DNA of 64,000 nt from RGIG3701 sp017403345 (GTDB lineage: Bacteria; Planctomycetota; Planctomycetia; Pirellulales; Thermoguttaceae), in NCBI GenBank assembly GCA_017403345.1, contig JAFQOH010000148.1, forward strand, positions 13,093-77,092, given 5' to 3'. The notes under the pieces are model-generated. The model saw only the letters and a list, made by a program, of their open reading frames with translations. It made no database searches and was not told the DNA's origin. Position numbers and translations under genes: made by a program. The stretch's first letter is position 1, and the number at the start of each line of letters is the position of its first letter. Shown in pieces: positions 9,539 to 18,044 of this stretch.

Positions 9539-9621
9539 CGCGAAAAACTCAAAAAAACGAAATGATTTTCAATTTGTTTCTGACCGCTTCGTAAGATCTG
9601 CGTCTTTTCGAGTTTTTCGCG
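9539..9621. repeat. Inverted repeat (21-bp arms) between convergent genes
   Basis: Arms 9539-9559 and 9601-9621 share CGCGAAAAACTC; the two differences become G-U pairs in a minus-strand transcript. The loop is 41 nt. A related motif (GAAAAACTCGAAAA) recurs near 46486. It could end transcripts from either side, although no T tract follows. It belongs to a dispersed family discussed in the findings. Confidence 0.7.
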
Positions 9622-9654
9622 TTAAATACACGCAGCATGGCACACGTTTTGCAC

Positions 9655-10857
9655 TTACGCGCATTTCGCAGTCGTTTCTGCACCCACTTCTTCCGGATGG
9701 AGCTGACTTTCTTTCAAACTCCACTTCCTAGAGCGGTTCAGTACTTCCTCCATCGATGGGATCCCGCTCGTCGCATCCGCTTTCTGCACATTGCACGCCC
9801 CCACAGCCGCCGCAAAACGCAGCGTTTGTTTTGGAGGCCAGCCGTAAAGAAGTCCAGTCAAAAATCCCGCGATCGTGCAGTCACCGCTTCCAGTCGTTCC
9901 GGCAACGGGGACCTCGTAGCATTGCGCCAATAGTTTCCGATCCGCCCACTGAAGTGCGACATTCTGCGGCATCTCAGCCGTGATCCGCTCCGGTTCCTTT
10001 ACCGTCCGCAGATAGATCCCTTCATCCCCCAGCTTGATCCCAGCAACCTCCACTCCAAGATCTAGCAGGCGCTTTGCCAGCGCGTCGATCTCGGAAAACT
10101 CCAGCAAAGTCGCCGGATTGAGCGTTTCGCCAGACTTCACGACCGTACGGTGAAGGCGTCGGGAAACCTCTTCAAAACGCTCGCGGTCAAGCATGAAGAG
10201 AGTCTCCTCGAGACTCGGCAGGTAAATATCCACAAACGGAAGGACCGTGCGGAACCAATCTTCCCAGTCCAACTTTCCTTCCGGTCCATCCGGGTCCGGC
10301 ATGGTGACGTCCAGAGAAATGAGCGTCCCTTTTTCCCGGATCTTCTCTAATTTTTTGGCAAACGCCTTCGGCTGCGTGTAAATCTCGCGCATGAGTGTCG
10401 GGTAGCCGAAATGCAGCAATCTCACCCCCTCAAAACGCTCCGGATCCAGGTCCTCCGGCGAAAAAGTGTCGTTGGCGCCGGAACAGTGGAGGAAACACCG
10501 ATCTTGGTGAGGCGGCGAGAACACGACGGTGTAGCTGCTCGTTTCCCCTTTTGCCTGGATCATTCCCGACTCAAAATCCAAATGTTCAAGTCCAGCCTCC
10601 TGAAGTGCACAGAGTATCGTTTTCGCGAGAAGGTCATCCCCGATCTTCCCCATCAGCGTCGTATCCATCCCAAGCCGCGCAAGCGCAATACCCGTATTCG
10701 GCACAGCACCGCCAAGCGCGATCGATGCGGGACCGATCCGCAAAAGACGGCCTGGAATGATGAACGAATCCTCTTCTCCAGCCCCTTTCACTCCGCTAAG
10801 ATCAGGGATGATGTCCAAGCAAATATGCCCAGCCGCTGCGACTCGCACTTTTTCCAT
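9655..10857 (-). CDS. PfkB-family carbohydrate kinase
   Basis: 400 aa. ATG 10857 follows AGGAGG by 6 nt; an upstream TTG/ATA-type start is less likely. The N-terminus (VRVAAAGHICLDIIPDL) and the double-Gly region (ALGGAVPNTGIALARLG) are the PfkB substrate-binding part. The C-terminal ATP-site motif is VAGTTGSGDCTIAGF, with catalytic base D326 in GSGD. ATP-dependent phosphorylation of a sugar, nucleoside or sugar phosphate is expected; the substrate cannot be told. An insertion near 180-260 (LDRERFEEVSRRLHRTVVKSG) is longer than in ribokinase. The gene stands alone with its own promoter and converges on the upstream thioredoxin gene. Confidence 0.88.
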   Translation of the reverse strand: MEKVRVAAAGHICLDIIPDLSGVKGAGEEDSFIIPGRLLRIGPASIALGGAVPNTGIALARLGMDTTLMGKIGDDLLAKTILCALQEAGLEHLDFESGMIQAKGETSSYTVVFSPPHQDRCFLHCSGANDTFSPEDLDPERFEGVRLLHFGYPTLMREIYTQPKAFAKKLEKIREKGTLISLDVTMPDPDGPEGKLDWEDWFRTVLPFVDIYLPSLEETLFMLDRERFEEVSRRLHRTVVKSGETLNPATLLEFSEIDALAKRLLDLGVEVAGIKLGDEGIYLRTVKEPERITAEMPQNVALQWADRKLLAQCYEVPVAGTTGSGDCTIAGFLTGLLYGWPPKQTLRFAAAVGACNVQKADATSGIPSMEEVLNRSRKWSLKESQLHPEEVGAETTAKCA

Positions 10858-10912
10858 TTCATGCCTCCTAGAATACAAAATCTTTCATGAATTCAGGTCA
10901 TTCTCTCATCCT

Positions 10913-10941
10913 AGTATACTCGATTTCCATTTTTTATGCAA
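10913..10941 (-). promoter_or_regulatory. Sigma-70-type promoter of the PfkB kinase
   Basis: Minus-strand TTGCAT (10941-10936), a 17-nt spacer and TATACT (10918-10913) give a leader of about 50 nt to ATG 10857. Confidence 0.75.
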
Positions 10942-11020
10942 GATGTCTTCCAAAAAATCTGAACATCCGCAAGAAAATAGACTTTTTTTAAATTTTTTGA
11001 AAAATTCTGCTTCTCTCCAC

Positions 11021-11049
11021 TTGCAGAAAATCCAAACTCGGTATAAAAT
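11021..11049 (+). promoter_or_regulatory. Sigma-70-type promoter of the CydA-like operon
   Basis: TTGCAG (11021-11026), a 17-nt spacer and TAAAAT (11044-11049) imply a 5' leader of about 175 nt before ATG 11231. Confidence 0.65.
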
Positions 11050-11230
11050 ATCATTTGAAAATTTACGAAAGGAGCGATAAAATAAAATCGCCCTACTTGT
11101 TTCCGGAGCGGTATCCGTTTCCATCCCCCTTAAAATGAAATGGAAATTGGGAAGACTGGTACTCTGTCTTTCCAGATTTCGCGGTTCGATTTACCGCCAT
11201 TTTCAAATCACTCAAACTCCCGGAGGTTTT

Positions 11231-12655
11231 ATGGACTACCTATGGTGGCACGTGCCGATTTTGACGGCCCCAATGCTCATCGCGTTTATCGCGACCGTTC
11301 ACGTTTTTATTTCCCACTATGCGGTGGGAGGCGGAATTTTCCTCGCTGCAGAGACTTCCTGGGCTCACAAAACGGAAAACCGCCAGTATCTCGATTACCT
11401 GAAGAGCCACGCCAAATTTTTTGTACTCCTGACGGTAGTCTTCGGCGCCATTACGGGAGTCGGCATCTGGTGGGTCATTGGGCTTGCTTCACCGTTGGCG
11501 ACTGAAATGCTCATCCGGACTTTTGTCTTCGGCTGGGCTGCCGAGTGGGTCTTTTTCGTCGTGGAACTCACAGCAGCGTACCTTTTCCTGAGTCTCTGGG
11601 ACCGCGTCACGCCGCGCGACCACTGCACGCTGGGCTGGCTTTACGCCGGGGCCTCCGTCGGTACGCTCATTCTCATCACCGGGATCACCGCCTTCATGCT
11701 CGACGCAGGCAAGTGGCCGGAAGCGACGCAGGCCGGCATGAACGGCAGCGCGTTTTGGCTTGGATTCTTCAACCCGCAGTTCCTGCCGCAGTGTGTCGCC
11801 CGGATCGGCGTCGCGCTGACAATGGCGTCCACGTGGGTCCTTTTCCACGCCTCGATCTTCGTGAAGTCGGAGGAGCTGAAGTTTCTCGTCGTCCGCCGGA
11901 CCGCACGCTACGCGGCCGCTGGCGTTCTGATCTCCGCGGCCGGGATCCTCTGGGCTGGAGCGATCCTCCCGGAAGCTGCAAAACTTTCCCTCATGCGCGC
12001 GGCGGCCCTGAACGTCATCCTCGGCGCGGGTACGATCGCCGCTGGTTTCCTTCTCTTCCAGCTTTTCATCCTCACGGCCCGCCCGCAGTGGCTCACGCCG
12101 GCAGCCGGTATCGCGGTCCTTTGTGCCGCCATGGGGATCCTAACCGCTGGAGAATTCATCCGCGAAGCCGTCCGCAAACCGTTCATCCTCCCCGAGTGTA
12201 TCTACGGTAACCAGGTCCACGTTTCCGAAGTCGAAATGCTCCGACAGAATGGCCTTCTTGAATCCGGAGTCTGGACGAAACCCTACGTCGCTGAGAAATT
12301 CCCGCATCTCGTAGACGCTCAAACCGGGAAACTGATCCTTGAGCAAGCGCGTCCGGAAGATGAAAAAGCCCTTGGCGAAGTCATTTTCATGCACCACTGC
12401 GGTGGATGCCATGCGCAGGAATTCGGATACAGCGGGCTGGGTTTTCTTTCCACCACATCGGAAAAAGGCGAGATCGCGGAAATGCTTCCGCGTCTGAACA
12501 GTCAGATCTACTCCATGCCTCCGTGGTGCGGAAACGCCAAAGAAGCGGAACTGCTCGCCGTTTACCTTGAATCCATCGCCAAACCCCATCCATTCCTGAA
12601 CCCCGAAATATTGACCCCCGAAACTCAGAAAGGAGCCGCCAATGCCGCCGATTGA
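11231..12655 (+). CDS. CydA-like membrane cytochrome with C-terminal cytochrome c domain
   Basis: 474 aa. ATG 11231 follows GGAGG by 4-5 nt and the product starts directly at the first membrane helix. About nine membrane helices are visible. Similarity to CydA of cytochrome bd oxidase includes a His in the first helix (IATVHVFISHYAVGG), HAKFFVLLTVVFGAITGVGIW, and a Glu-bearing helix ending in LFLSLWDRV, the same setting as the haem-ligand Glu/WDR region of CydA. The GRQPW loop of the quinol oxidases was not seen. After the last helix comes a soluble tail with one haem-c site, C390-G-G-C393-H394, and a likely distal ligand M429 in SMPPW. This suggests an oxidoreductase linking quinol and a c-type carrier rather than a classical bd oxidase. 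Its stop overlaps the next gene. Confidence 0.78.
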   Translation: MDYLWWHVPILTAPMLIAFIATVHVFISHYAVGGGIFLAAETSWAHKTENRQYLDYLKSHAKFFVLLTVVFGAITGVGIWWVIGLASPLATEMLIRTFVFGWAAEWVFFVVELTAAYLFLSLWDRVTPRDHCTLGWLYAGASVGTLILITGITAFMLDAGKWPEATQAGMNGSAFWLGFFNPQFLPQCVARIGVALTMASTWVLFHASIFVKSEELKFLVVRRTARYAAAGVLISAAGILWAGAILPEAAKLSLMRAAALNVILGAGTIAAGFLLFQLFILTARPQWLTPAAGIAVLCAAMGILTAGEFIREAVRKPFILPECIYGNQVHVSEVEMLRQNGLLESGVWTKPYVAEKFPHLVDAQTGKLILEQARPEDEKALGEVIFMHHCGGCHAQEFGYSGLGFLSTTSEKGEIAEMLPRLNSQIYSMPPWCGNAKEAELLAVYLESIAKPHPFLNPEILTPETQKGAANAAD

Positions 12656-13772
12656 AACCACTGCCCTCCAGCCCCTTGCGGCTCCCCTCTGGTTCATCAT
12701 TTTTTTCCGGATCCTCGGATTCGTGCTTCACGCACTTCTGATGAACCTTTGGCTCGTCGGGATCCCGCTTGCGCTTCTTCTGAATCGCAGCCGAAACCGA
12801 AACGCCCGCCGCTGGTCCAGCCGACTGCTTCGCCAAATGCCGGTCTTCATCGCCTTTGGGATCAACTTCGGCATCGTGCCGCTCCTTTTCATCCAGTACC
12901 TTTACGGTCGGACGTTCTATTCCGCGACGATCCTCATGGCTTGGCACTGGCTCGCGATCATCGCGCTTTTGCTTCCGGCATACTATGGGATCTACCATTA
13001 CGCGTTCGCTCTGAAAAAGGATCCGGACACGATTCCCGGATACACGCGGGCCGCAGGCTGGATCGCGTCCATTTTTTTCATCATCATCGGTTTCGTTTTC
13101 GTGAATGCACTCACACTCACGGCAGAACCCGAAATGTGGAAGAGTCTCTGGCTCGCACATAATTCGGCAGGAGCTTCCCTCGGGACGGGTTCCGCAGTCT
13201 TGAATCCGGAAATCTGGCCGCGTCTGGGAATGATGATCTCGCTAGCGTTCGGTACACTGGCAGCCTGGACGCTTTGCGACCGCAGTATTTCCTCCTCGAA
13301 AGAGGAAAGTGACGCCGTACCTGAAACCGACTACCACACTTGGTCAGCGCACTGTGCACGGATCCTTGGCGGTGTCGGCATGGCGGGTTTCATCGTCTGT
13401 GCACTTACGTTCACCTCACAGCTGGCTCAAGGTTCAAGTCTCGACGCACCGCTTCCCGCACTGACCAACGTTTGGCTTGCAGGACCAGTCCTGACTTTCT
13501 TGGCACTCCTTTTCTTGGCAGGCCGTAATGGCAAATTTGCGGCATTTCTGACGCTTCTCATCCAGATCGTGTCGCTCTCCGTATTCGCGTGCGTCCGTCT
13601 CTGGATCCAGAGCCTCCAGCTGGAAAGTCATCTCCCGCTGAGTCAGTTCACAGTCAAGACGGACCTCGGCCCGATGTGCCTTTTCCTTGGTACGTTCGTC
13701 TTCGGCGTGCTTCTTCTGAGCTGGATGCTCGCGATCGTGGTCCGAAATCTGCGTAAAAGCGAAACGGCATAA
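12642..13772 (+). CDS. CydA-like membrane partner subunit
   Basis: 376 aa, starting 14 nt before the end of the preceding CydA-like gene (translational coupling). About nine membrane helices. The first helix holds a His (LGFVLHALLMNLWLVG) as in CydA helix 1, and the following region (INFGIVPLLFIQYLYG, then a His-bearing AWHWLAIIALL helix) resembles the first four-helix bundle of the CydA family rather than CydB. No haem-c motif. It most probably forms a heterodimer with its upstream neighbour. There is no CydB, CydX or CydCD gene nearby. Electron donor and acceptor are unknown. Confidence 0.72.
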   Translation: MPPIETTALQPLAAPLWFIIFFRILGFVLHALLMNLWLVGIPLALLLNRSRNRNARRWSSRLLRQMPVFIAFGINFGIVPLLFIQYLYGRTFYSATILMAWHWLAIIALLLPAYYGIYHYAFALKKDPDTIPGYTRAAGWIASIFFIIIGFVFVNALTLTAEPEMWKSLWLAHNSAGASLGTGSAVLNPEIWPRLGMMISLAFGTLAAWTLCDRSISSSKEESDAVPETDYHTWSAHCARILGGVGMAGFIVCALTFTSQLAQGSSLDAPLPALTNVWLAGPVLTFLALLFLAGRNGKFAAFLTLLIQIVSLSVFACVRLWIQSLQLESHLPLSQFTVKTDLGPMCLFLGTFVFGVLLLSWMLAIVVRNLRKSETA

Positions 13773-13798
13773 ATTTCGCGTCTTGCACTGACGCACGA

Positions 13799-13843
13799 AA
13801 CGCCCAGCTTCTCCGTTTACCGGCAGAACTGGGCGTTCTTTTT
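13799..13843 (+). terminator. Intrinsic terminator of the CydA-like operon
   Basis: Stem AACGCCCAG (13799-13807) / CTGGGCGTT (13829-13837) with further pairing inside, followed by CTTTTT; it starts 26 nt after the stop codon. Confidence 0.85.
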
Positions 13844-13858
13844 ACGTTGAGTGAAGAT

Positions 13859-16021
13859 TCAGGAATTTCTTTTTTTCCGACCCTCGCCGGCTCCAATGGA
13901 TGCTATAAGAAACCCGAGTGCCAGAAGCCAAAGAAGCGAGATCGTTAGATTGGAACGATCTTCCGTTTCGGAAGCACTCAAAAATGTCTCATGTGCAAAA
14001 AACTCCCAATCCTCCGGGATTTCCGCCGGTGCAAGTGTCTGATTAAGACGGCAGGATTCTGACTGGGGACAGTTTGAAGCTGCCTGCGGCGGGAATGGGC
14101 ACGGTGCAGAAAGTAGAAAATGGAGCGTCCGTTCCACGAGCGGGAGCCAGACTGGAAGGAGCGGCAACGAACTTCCGGAAGGATCTGCCGCGACGGCACA
14201 GACCGCACTCCGCGCGTATGGCAATTCCCGCACCATCAAAAATGGAGATCCATCCGTGAATTCCAAAGGCACTGCGATCTGCGCTCCGCTCACCGAAACG
14301 AGCGGCGTCCGGCGTGAGATCGGGATCTCCTCCAGCCCTGCATTGGGATTTTCGCGAAAGATCTCCGAGACTTCATGCTCTGAGGCTGGAACATTTAACC
14401 GCAGAGCCTCACTCGCCGGCAGACGCTGCTCTTTTCCTGATGCCAATGCCGGCAAAATGGCGATCAGAGGCTGAAAGGACTCCTCCGAAACTCCTGGTCC
14501 GCAAAAAAACCAGAAAGCCGTCCCATTTTGCGCTGCACGAATCAAAGACTCTGTTTCCTCCGGACTAAAGAGCGAAAGTCCGCAAAGAAAAACGGCATCG
14601 TATGCACCAGGATCCAGCATGCTGAAGTCAGGATCTTTTCGGCAGTCGATCCGATATGATGGTTCCGAAGGATCAGAGTACCGCGCGTCAAAAATGCTCT
14701 CCAATGCGCTTTTCAGATAAATGGAACCGACAGTCCGTTCTGCTTCTGCACCAGCCTCCCAAGCCTCGGCGATCAGAAAATTCGCGCGGTCTTTCACTCG
14801 AACGGGTAAACGCCGGGAATCATCTGCCGAAAAAAGATCCGTCAGAGGCCGTTCGTCGGAAACTGCGTTTTTCAGGATCGTCTCGACCAAAAAATCGCCA
14901 GTCTCCGGAAACTCGACCTCAAATTCAAGCTCCGCAGCCGAATCCGGCGGAAGCGTCAGCCATTTCTCAGTCCGAACGGACTTTTCCAGCCCCTGCTCCC
15001 CCACAGACCAAAGCGTCAGTTCGACACAAACAGAAACTTTTTTCGAAATACCCTCACTCCGGACCTCGATCATGATGGGCGTCTTTCGCTTTTTCAGGAT
15101 CGGCATTTCTTTCACTGAAAGTGTCTGGAGAGCAAGATTAGCGGCATTCTCTCCCACAGAAACCATTTGCAGCTGGGCATCCGGAACCAATTGCTCGACG
15201 CCATTCAAAAAATCACGGAGCACGGACGCCTCATCCGTGAAATCCGAAAAGACCGTAACTCCCGCGCAAGTCCCCGTACTTCTCCGAAACAGCTCCTTCA
15301 AATTTTGCAGAGTCCCCTTCCAATCTGCCGTCCCCTTTTCCCCGTAGATCTGCCCCAAAACTGCCGAAGGATCTGCATTCCGCAGCTCTTCGGACATAAA
15401 CGAGGTCTCTTCAGGAATTTCCGCAAGCGCGACAGGAAGAACGTACACTTTGACTGAAGTTTTCTGATCCTCCAAAAATTCCATACGCTTCCGGCACGCA
15501 CGAAGAGCTAGCTCCATGCGGGAGACTGTCGGCTCGGAGATTCCGGAACGTTCATCTTCCGCCAACGCCCGCATTGAAGCAGAACGATCCACGACAAAAA
15601 CACAAAAATGTTCTGCGGAAAACGAAACAGACGGACTGTGGGCGATTCCGTTTCGGGCAATTCCCTTTTGCGGGAAACTCACAGTTTCACCATCGCTACT
15701 TCCAACGCTACTTCCAACGCTGCTTCCATCGCTACAAGAAATGCTGGAAAAGCAGGCGAAAAATTCTTCTGGAAAAAAGATGGGAGACGCCAACGCCAAG
15801 ACGAGACAAAAAATCGCCAAAGTCTGCGACAAAATTCGGAAAAACTCCCAAAATCGCGTTTTTCTCCGCACTTTTTCCTGAGCATTGTGCAGAAAACGAA
15901 ACGCTCCCCACGGTACGACCGTTGGCTGACGTCGGAAAAAATAAAAAACGAGCAGCGGGATCAAACAGAGGATCAGCCACCCAAGCGCTGCCGGATCCTG
16001 CAAATTTCCCAATTCTGGCAT
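13859..16021 (-). CDS. BatA-type membrane protein with von Willebrand factor A domain
   Basis: 720 aa from ATG 16021; a GTG at 16039 adds six residues and cannot be excluded because the purine run GGGGGGAGGA touches the ATG. The N-terminus has the BatA/aerotolerance pattern: two membrane helices (LGWLILCLIPLLVFYFF; TLAIFCLVLALASPIFF) separated by a short basic loop. A VWA domain follows, with the metal-site motif VVDRSAS (DxSxS). The large C-terminal part is periplasmic-like and contains a GATase-like stretch (YDAVFLCGLSLFSPEE), ending in one membrane helix (LLWLLALGFLIASIGAG). Such proteins in Planctomycetes usually sit beside MoxR and DUF58 genes, which are not seen here. Small SVGS repeats lie near residue 95. 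Function unknown; probably envelope or complex assembly. Confidence 0.8.
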   Translation of the reverse strand: MPELGNLQDPAALGWLILCLIPLLVFYFFRRQPTVVPWGAFRFLHNAQEKVRRKTRFWEFFRILSQTLAIFCLVLALASPIFFPEEFFACFSSISCSDGSSVGSSVGSSDGETVSFPQKGIARNGIAHSPSVSFSAEHFCVFVVDRSASMRALAEDERSGISEPTVSRMELALRACRKRMEFLEDQKTSVKVYVLPVALAEIPEETSFMSEELRNADPSAVLGQIYGEKGTADWKGTLQNLKELFRRSTGTCAGVTVFSDFTDEASVLRDFLNGVEQLVPDAQLQMVSVGENAANLALQTLSVKEMPILKKRKTPIMIEVRSEGISKKVSVCVELTLWSVGEQGLEKSVRTEKWLTLPPDSAAELEFEVEFPETGDFLVETILKNAVSDERPLTDLFSADDSRRLPVRVKDRANFLIAEAWEAGAEAERTVGSIYLKSALESIFDARYSDPSEPSYRIDCRKDPDFSMLDPGAYDAVFLCGLSLFSPEETESLIRAAQNGTAFWFFCGPGVSEESFQPLIAILPALASGKEQRLPASEALRLNVPASEHEVSEIFRENPNAGLEEIPISRRTPLVSVSGAQIAVPLEFTDGSPFLMVRELPYARSAVCAVAADPSGSSLPLLPVWLPLVERTLHFLLSAPCPFPPQAASNCPQSESCRLNQTLAPAEIPEDWEFFAHETFLSASETEDRSNLTISLLWLLALGFLIASIGAGEGRKKRNS

Positions 16022-16202
16022 TCCTCCCCCCAATTTCACGAAACTTCACACCAATTTCACGAAACTTCACTCCGGAAATCCGCAGAAAGTTCATTTTCCG
16101 CATTACTTTACCGGAAAACTCTCCCAATGGCCCCGAATATTTTCCACGATCCCCGGATACGAAAACCGCGGTTCCGCACCTATGACGCACACTTTTTTCA
16201 AA

Positions 16203-16254
16203 CAAAAAACCTGAAATTCCATGGAAAACGGAGGTCTCTCATGAAATTTCAGGC
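16203..16254 (-). terminator. Intrinsic terminator of the Tat-PHP gene
   Basis: On the minus strand a 14-bp stem (16254-16241 with 16224-16211; one G-U pair) and 16-nt loop are followed by TTTTTTGT; it lies 76 nt after the stop at 16330 and isolates the downstream BatA gene. Confidence 0.85.
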
Positions 16255-16329
16255 AAATGAGAAACGGTCAAGTTTCCTCAGACCGCCATTCAGCAGCGAT
16301 CCATTTCACCGACTCTCTGACCGCCGTTC

Positions 16330-17745
16330 CTACTTCGTGTACGGCTGCGTCCAGGCACACGGCATCAGAAGTTCATATTTCTTGAACTTTTCATACTCGG
16401 ACCCCGCGACCGTGATGCGTGCACGAACGTAAAGATCGTCCTGCTGGAGCGTATACTCACCCTCCAAACCATCGACCGTCTTCAGCACGACACCGATATT
16501 GTCCGGATAAGATCCGATCTTGCGCTTCGGTTTTTCCGTCTCAATGATCTCCGACTTGCGGTCAAACGTCTTCTTCGTGCCGATGAACTCGATCTTCACC
16601 CCTTCTCCGGAAACCGCATCGACCGAGACTTTCAGCGTACCGGTCTCCTTACAGAACTGAACGTCCTTGAGCGTCACGCCAGTCGAAACATAAAAATCTC
16701 CGCGAAGCATCGACTCAATGATCGCCCGCGTCGTAAGCTCTTCCGCACGCACCATATTCCAACCGAAGAACGGACCATCCTTGCAGACAGCATTCGGATA
16801 GATCGAATGGGCATCATCCGACCCGGTACCCCAAAGGAGCGGCTTCCGGTTTGCCGCACGGTAAGCATTCACGACGTCCCAGTACTTTTCCGGATCCCAC
16901 GCTCCATCGACCGTCGGACCGCCGGAACGCGGATTGTTCGTCAGTTCCCAGAAAAGTACCCGATCCAGCTTCACAAGCACTTCCGGCGAAATATCATAGT
17001 ACGGCCACTGCGGATGATTCAGAATGAAGAGGTACGGCTCATCATTATCCGCGTACTCCTTCTCACCCGCGATCATCGTCTCGTAAATCGTCTCTGCCGG
17101 ATCAGCCTTTCGAATGTACGGGAACCAGCTCTTCACATTGATGAAATTCATATGGACCTGCATTCCGTCCTGCGACGATCCAGTCTGTTCCCACCCCGGG
17201 ATCAGAAGAAATTCCCCCGGTTCATTGAACTGTTCCTCAAGTTCAGCGAACGTCTTCAAACGCACATACGTATCGCCGTCCACCACCTTCATCTTTACCG
17301 AACCTTCGCCAAATTTGTCGATCGCCTGCTGGTAGTTCGCCTTCCGCATTTTCGCCCAGCCCTTTTCATCGATGACGCATTTCCATGTCGAAGTCTCTCC
17401 CTCAAACGCCGATTTGTCCGCCGGCTCCTTTGAAAAACCAAATCCCTTAAATTTCAGTTCCTCTGACTGGAAGCCATTGTGGTCCGACAGACAGAAAAAA
17501 TCGTATCCGTTCTCTTTGTAGACCGCACAGACCGACTCCGGCATTCCGCCGCCGTCACTCCACTGGGAATGCGTGTGAAGCTGGCCCTTGTACCAGCGCG
17601 CAGTTCCGGAAGCAGCTCCAGGATCGATCCCGGAAGTTCCCTGTGCTTCCGAAGCACTCACAGACGCAGCTCCGCCCGCAAGCAGCGGCGCAGATCCTAC
17701 GACAGCGGAAGTTTTCAAAAATTCGCGGCGTGAAAAAGATTTCAT
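16330..17745 (-). CDS. Tat-exported PHP-domain metal-dependent phosphoesterase-like protein
   Basis: 471 aa. ATG 17745 has AAAGGA upstream and gives a perfect twin-arginine signal (SRREFLK, then a hydrophobic stretch and ASVSA); the longer frame upstream is not used. The mature part opens with a PHP-domain pattern: GQLHTHSQWSDGG (HxH), CLSDHNG (DH), and later LNHPQW and GSDDAH, which would supply the metal-ligand His/Asp set. PHP domains hydrolyse phosphoesters in other families; an extracytoplasmic PHP with Tat signal is common in Planctomycetes, with unknown substrate. It has its own promoter and terminator, so it is monocistronic. Confidence 0.82.
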   Translation of the reverse strand: MKSFSRREFLKTSAVVGSAPLLAGGAASVSASEAQGTSGIDPGAASGTARWYKGQLHTHSQWSDGGGMPESVCAVYKENGYDFFCLSDHNGFQSEELKFKGFGFSKEPADKSAFEGETSTWKCVIDEKGWAKMRKANYQQAIDKFGEGSVKMKVVDGDTYVRLKTFAELEEQFNEPGEFLLIPGWEQTGSSQDGMQVHMNFINVKSWFPYIRKADPAETIYETMIAGEKEYADNDEPYLFILNHPQWPYYDISPEVLVKLDRVLFWELTNNPRSGGPTVDGAWDPEKYWDVVNAYRAANRKPLLWGTGSDDAHSIYPNAVCKDGPFFGWNMVRAEELTTRAIIESMLRGDFYVSTGVTLKDVQFCKETGTLKVSVDAVSGEGVKIEFIGTKKTFDRKSEIIETEKPKRKIGSYPDNIGVVLKTVDGLEGEYTLQQDDLYVRARITVAGSEYEKFKKYELLMPCAWTQPYTK

Positions 17746-17900
17746 GGCGGGGTCCTTTCTTGAATGGCAGGAAAAAATAAAAAAATCGGCGGTCAGCCGG
17801 CAAAACCGCAGGAAATGTCCAGAACACCATTTACCAGCGATCTTCGATACCGCACTCAAATTCTTACTGCACTCACACTCTCCTGCGTGAGACTGTTTTT

Positions 17901-17929
17901 ATTTTAGTCGGTTTGCGTTTTTTTGTCAA
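17901..17929 (-). promoter_or_regulatory. Sigma-70-type promoter of the Tat-PHP gene
   Basis: Minus-strand TTGACA (17929-17924), a 17-nt spacer and TAAAAT (17906-17901). The transcript would have a leader of about 150 nt. Confidence 0.8.
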
Positions 17930-18044
17930 GATTTCCAAAGAAAATTTTCCAAAAAGAAATCCCAAAAACTCGAAAGTTCTTGGGATCTTCCGCCTTTTTC
18001 ACCGCTTTTCACACGATCGGCCTCAAAATGCACCTCCGGAAGAC

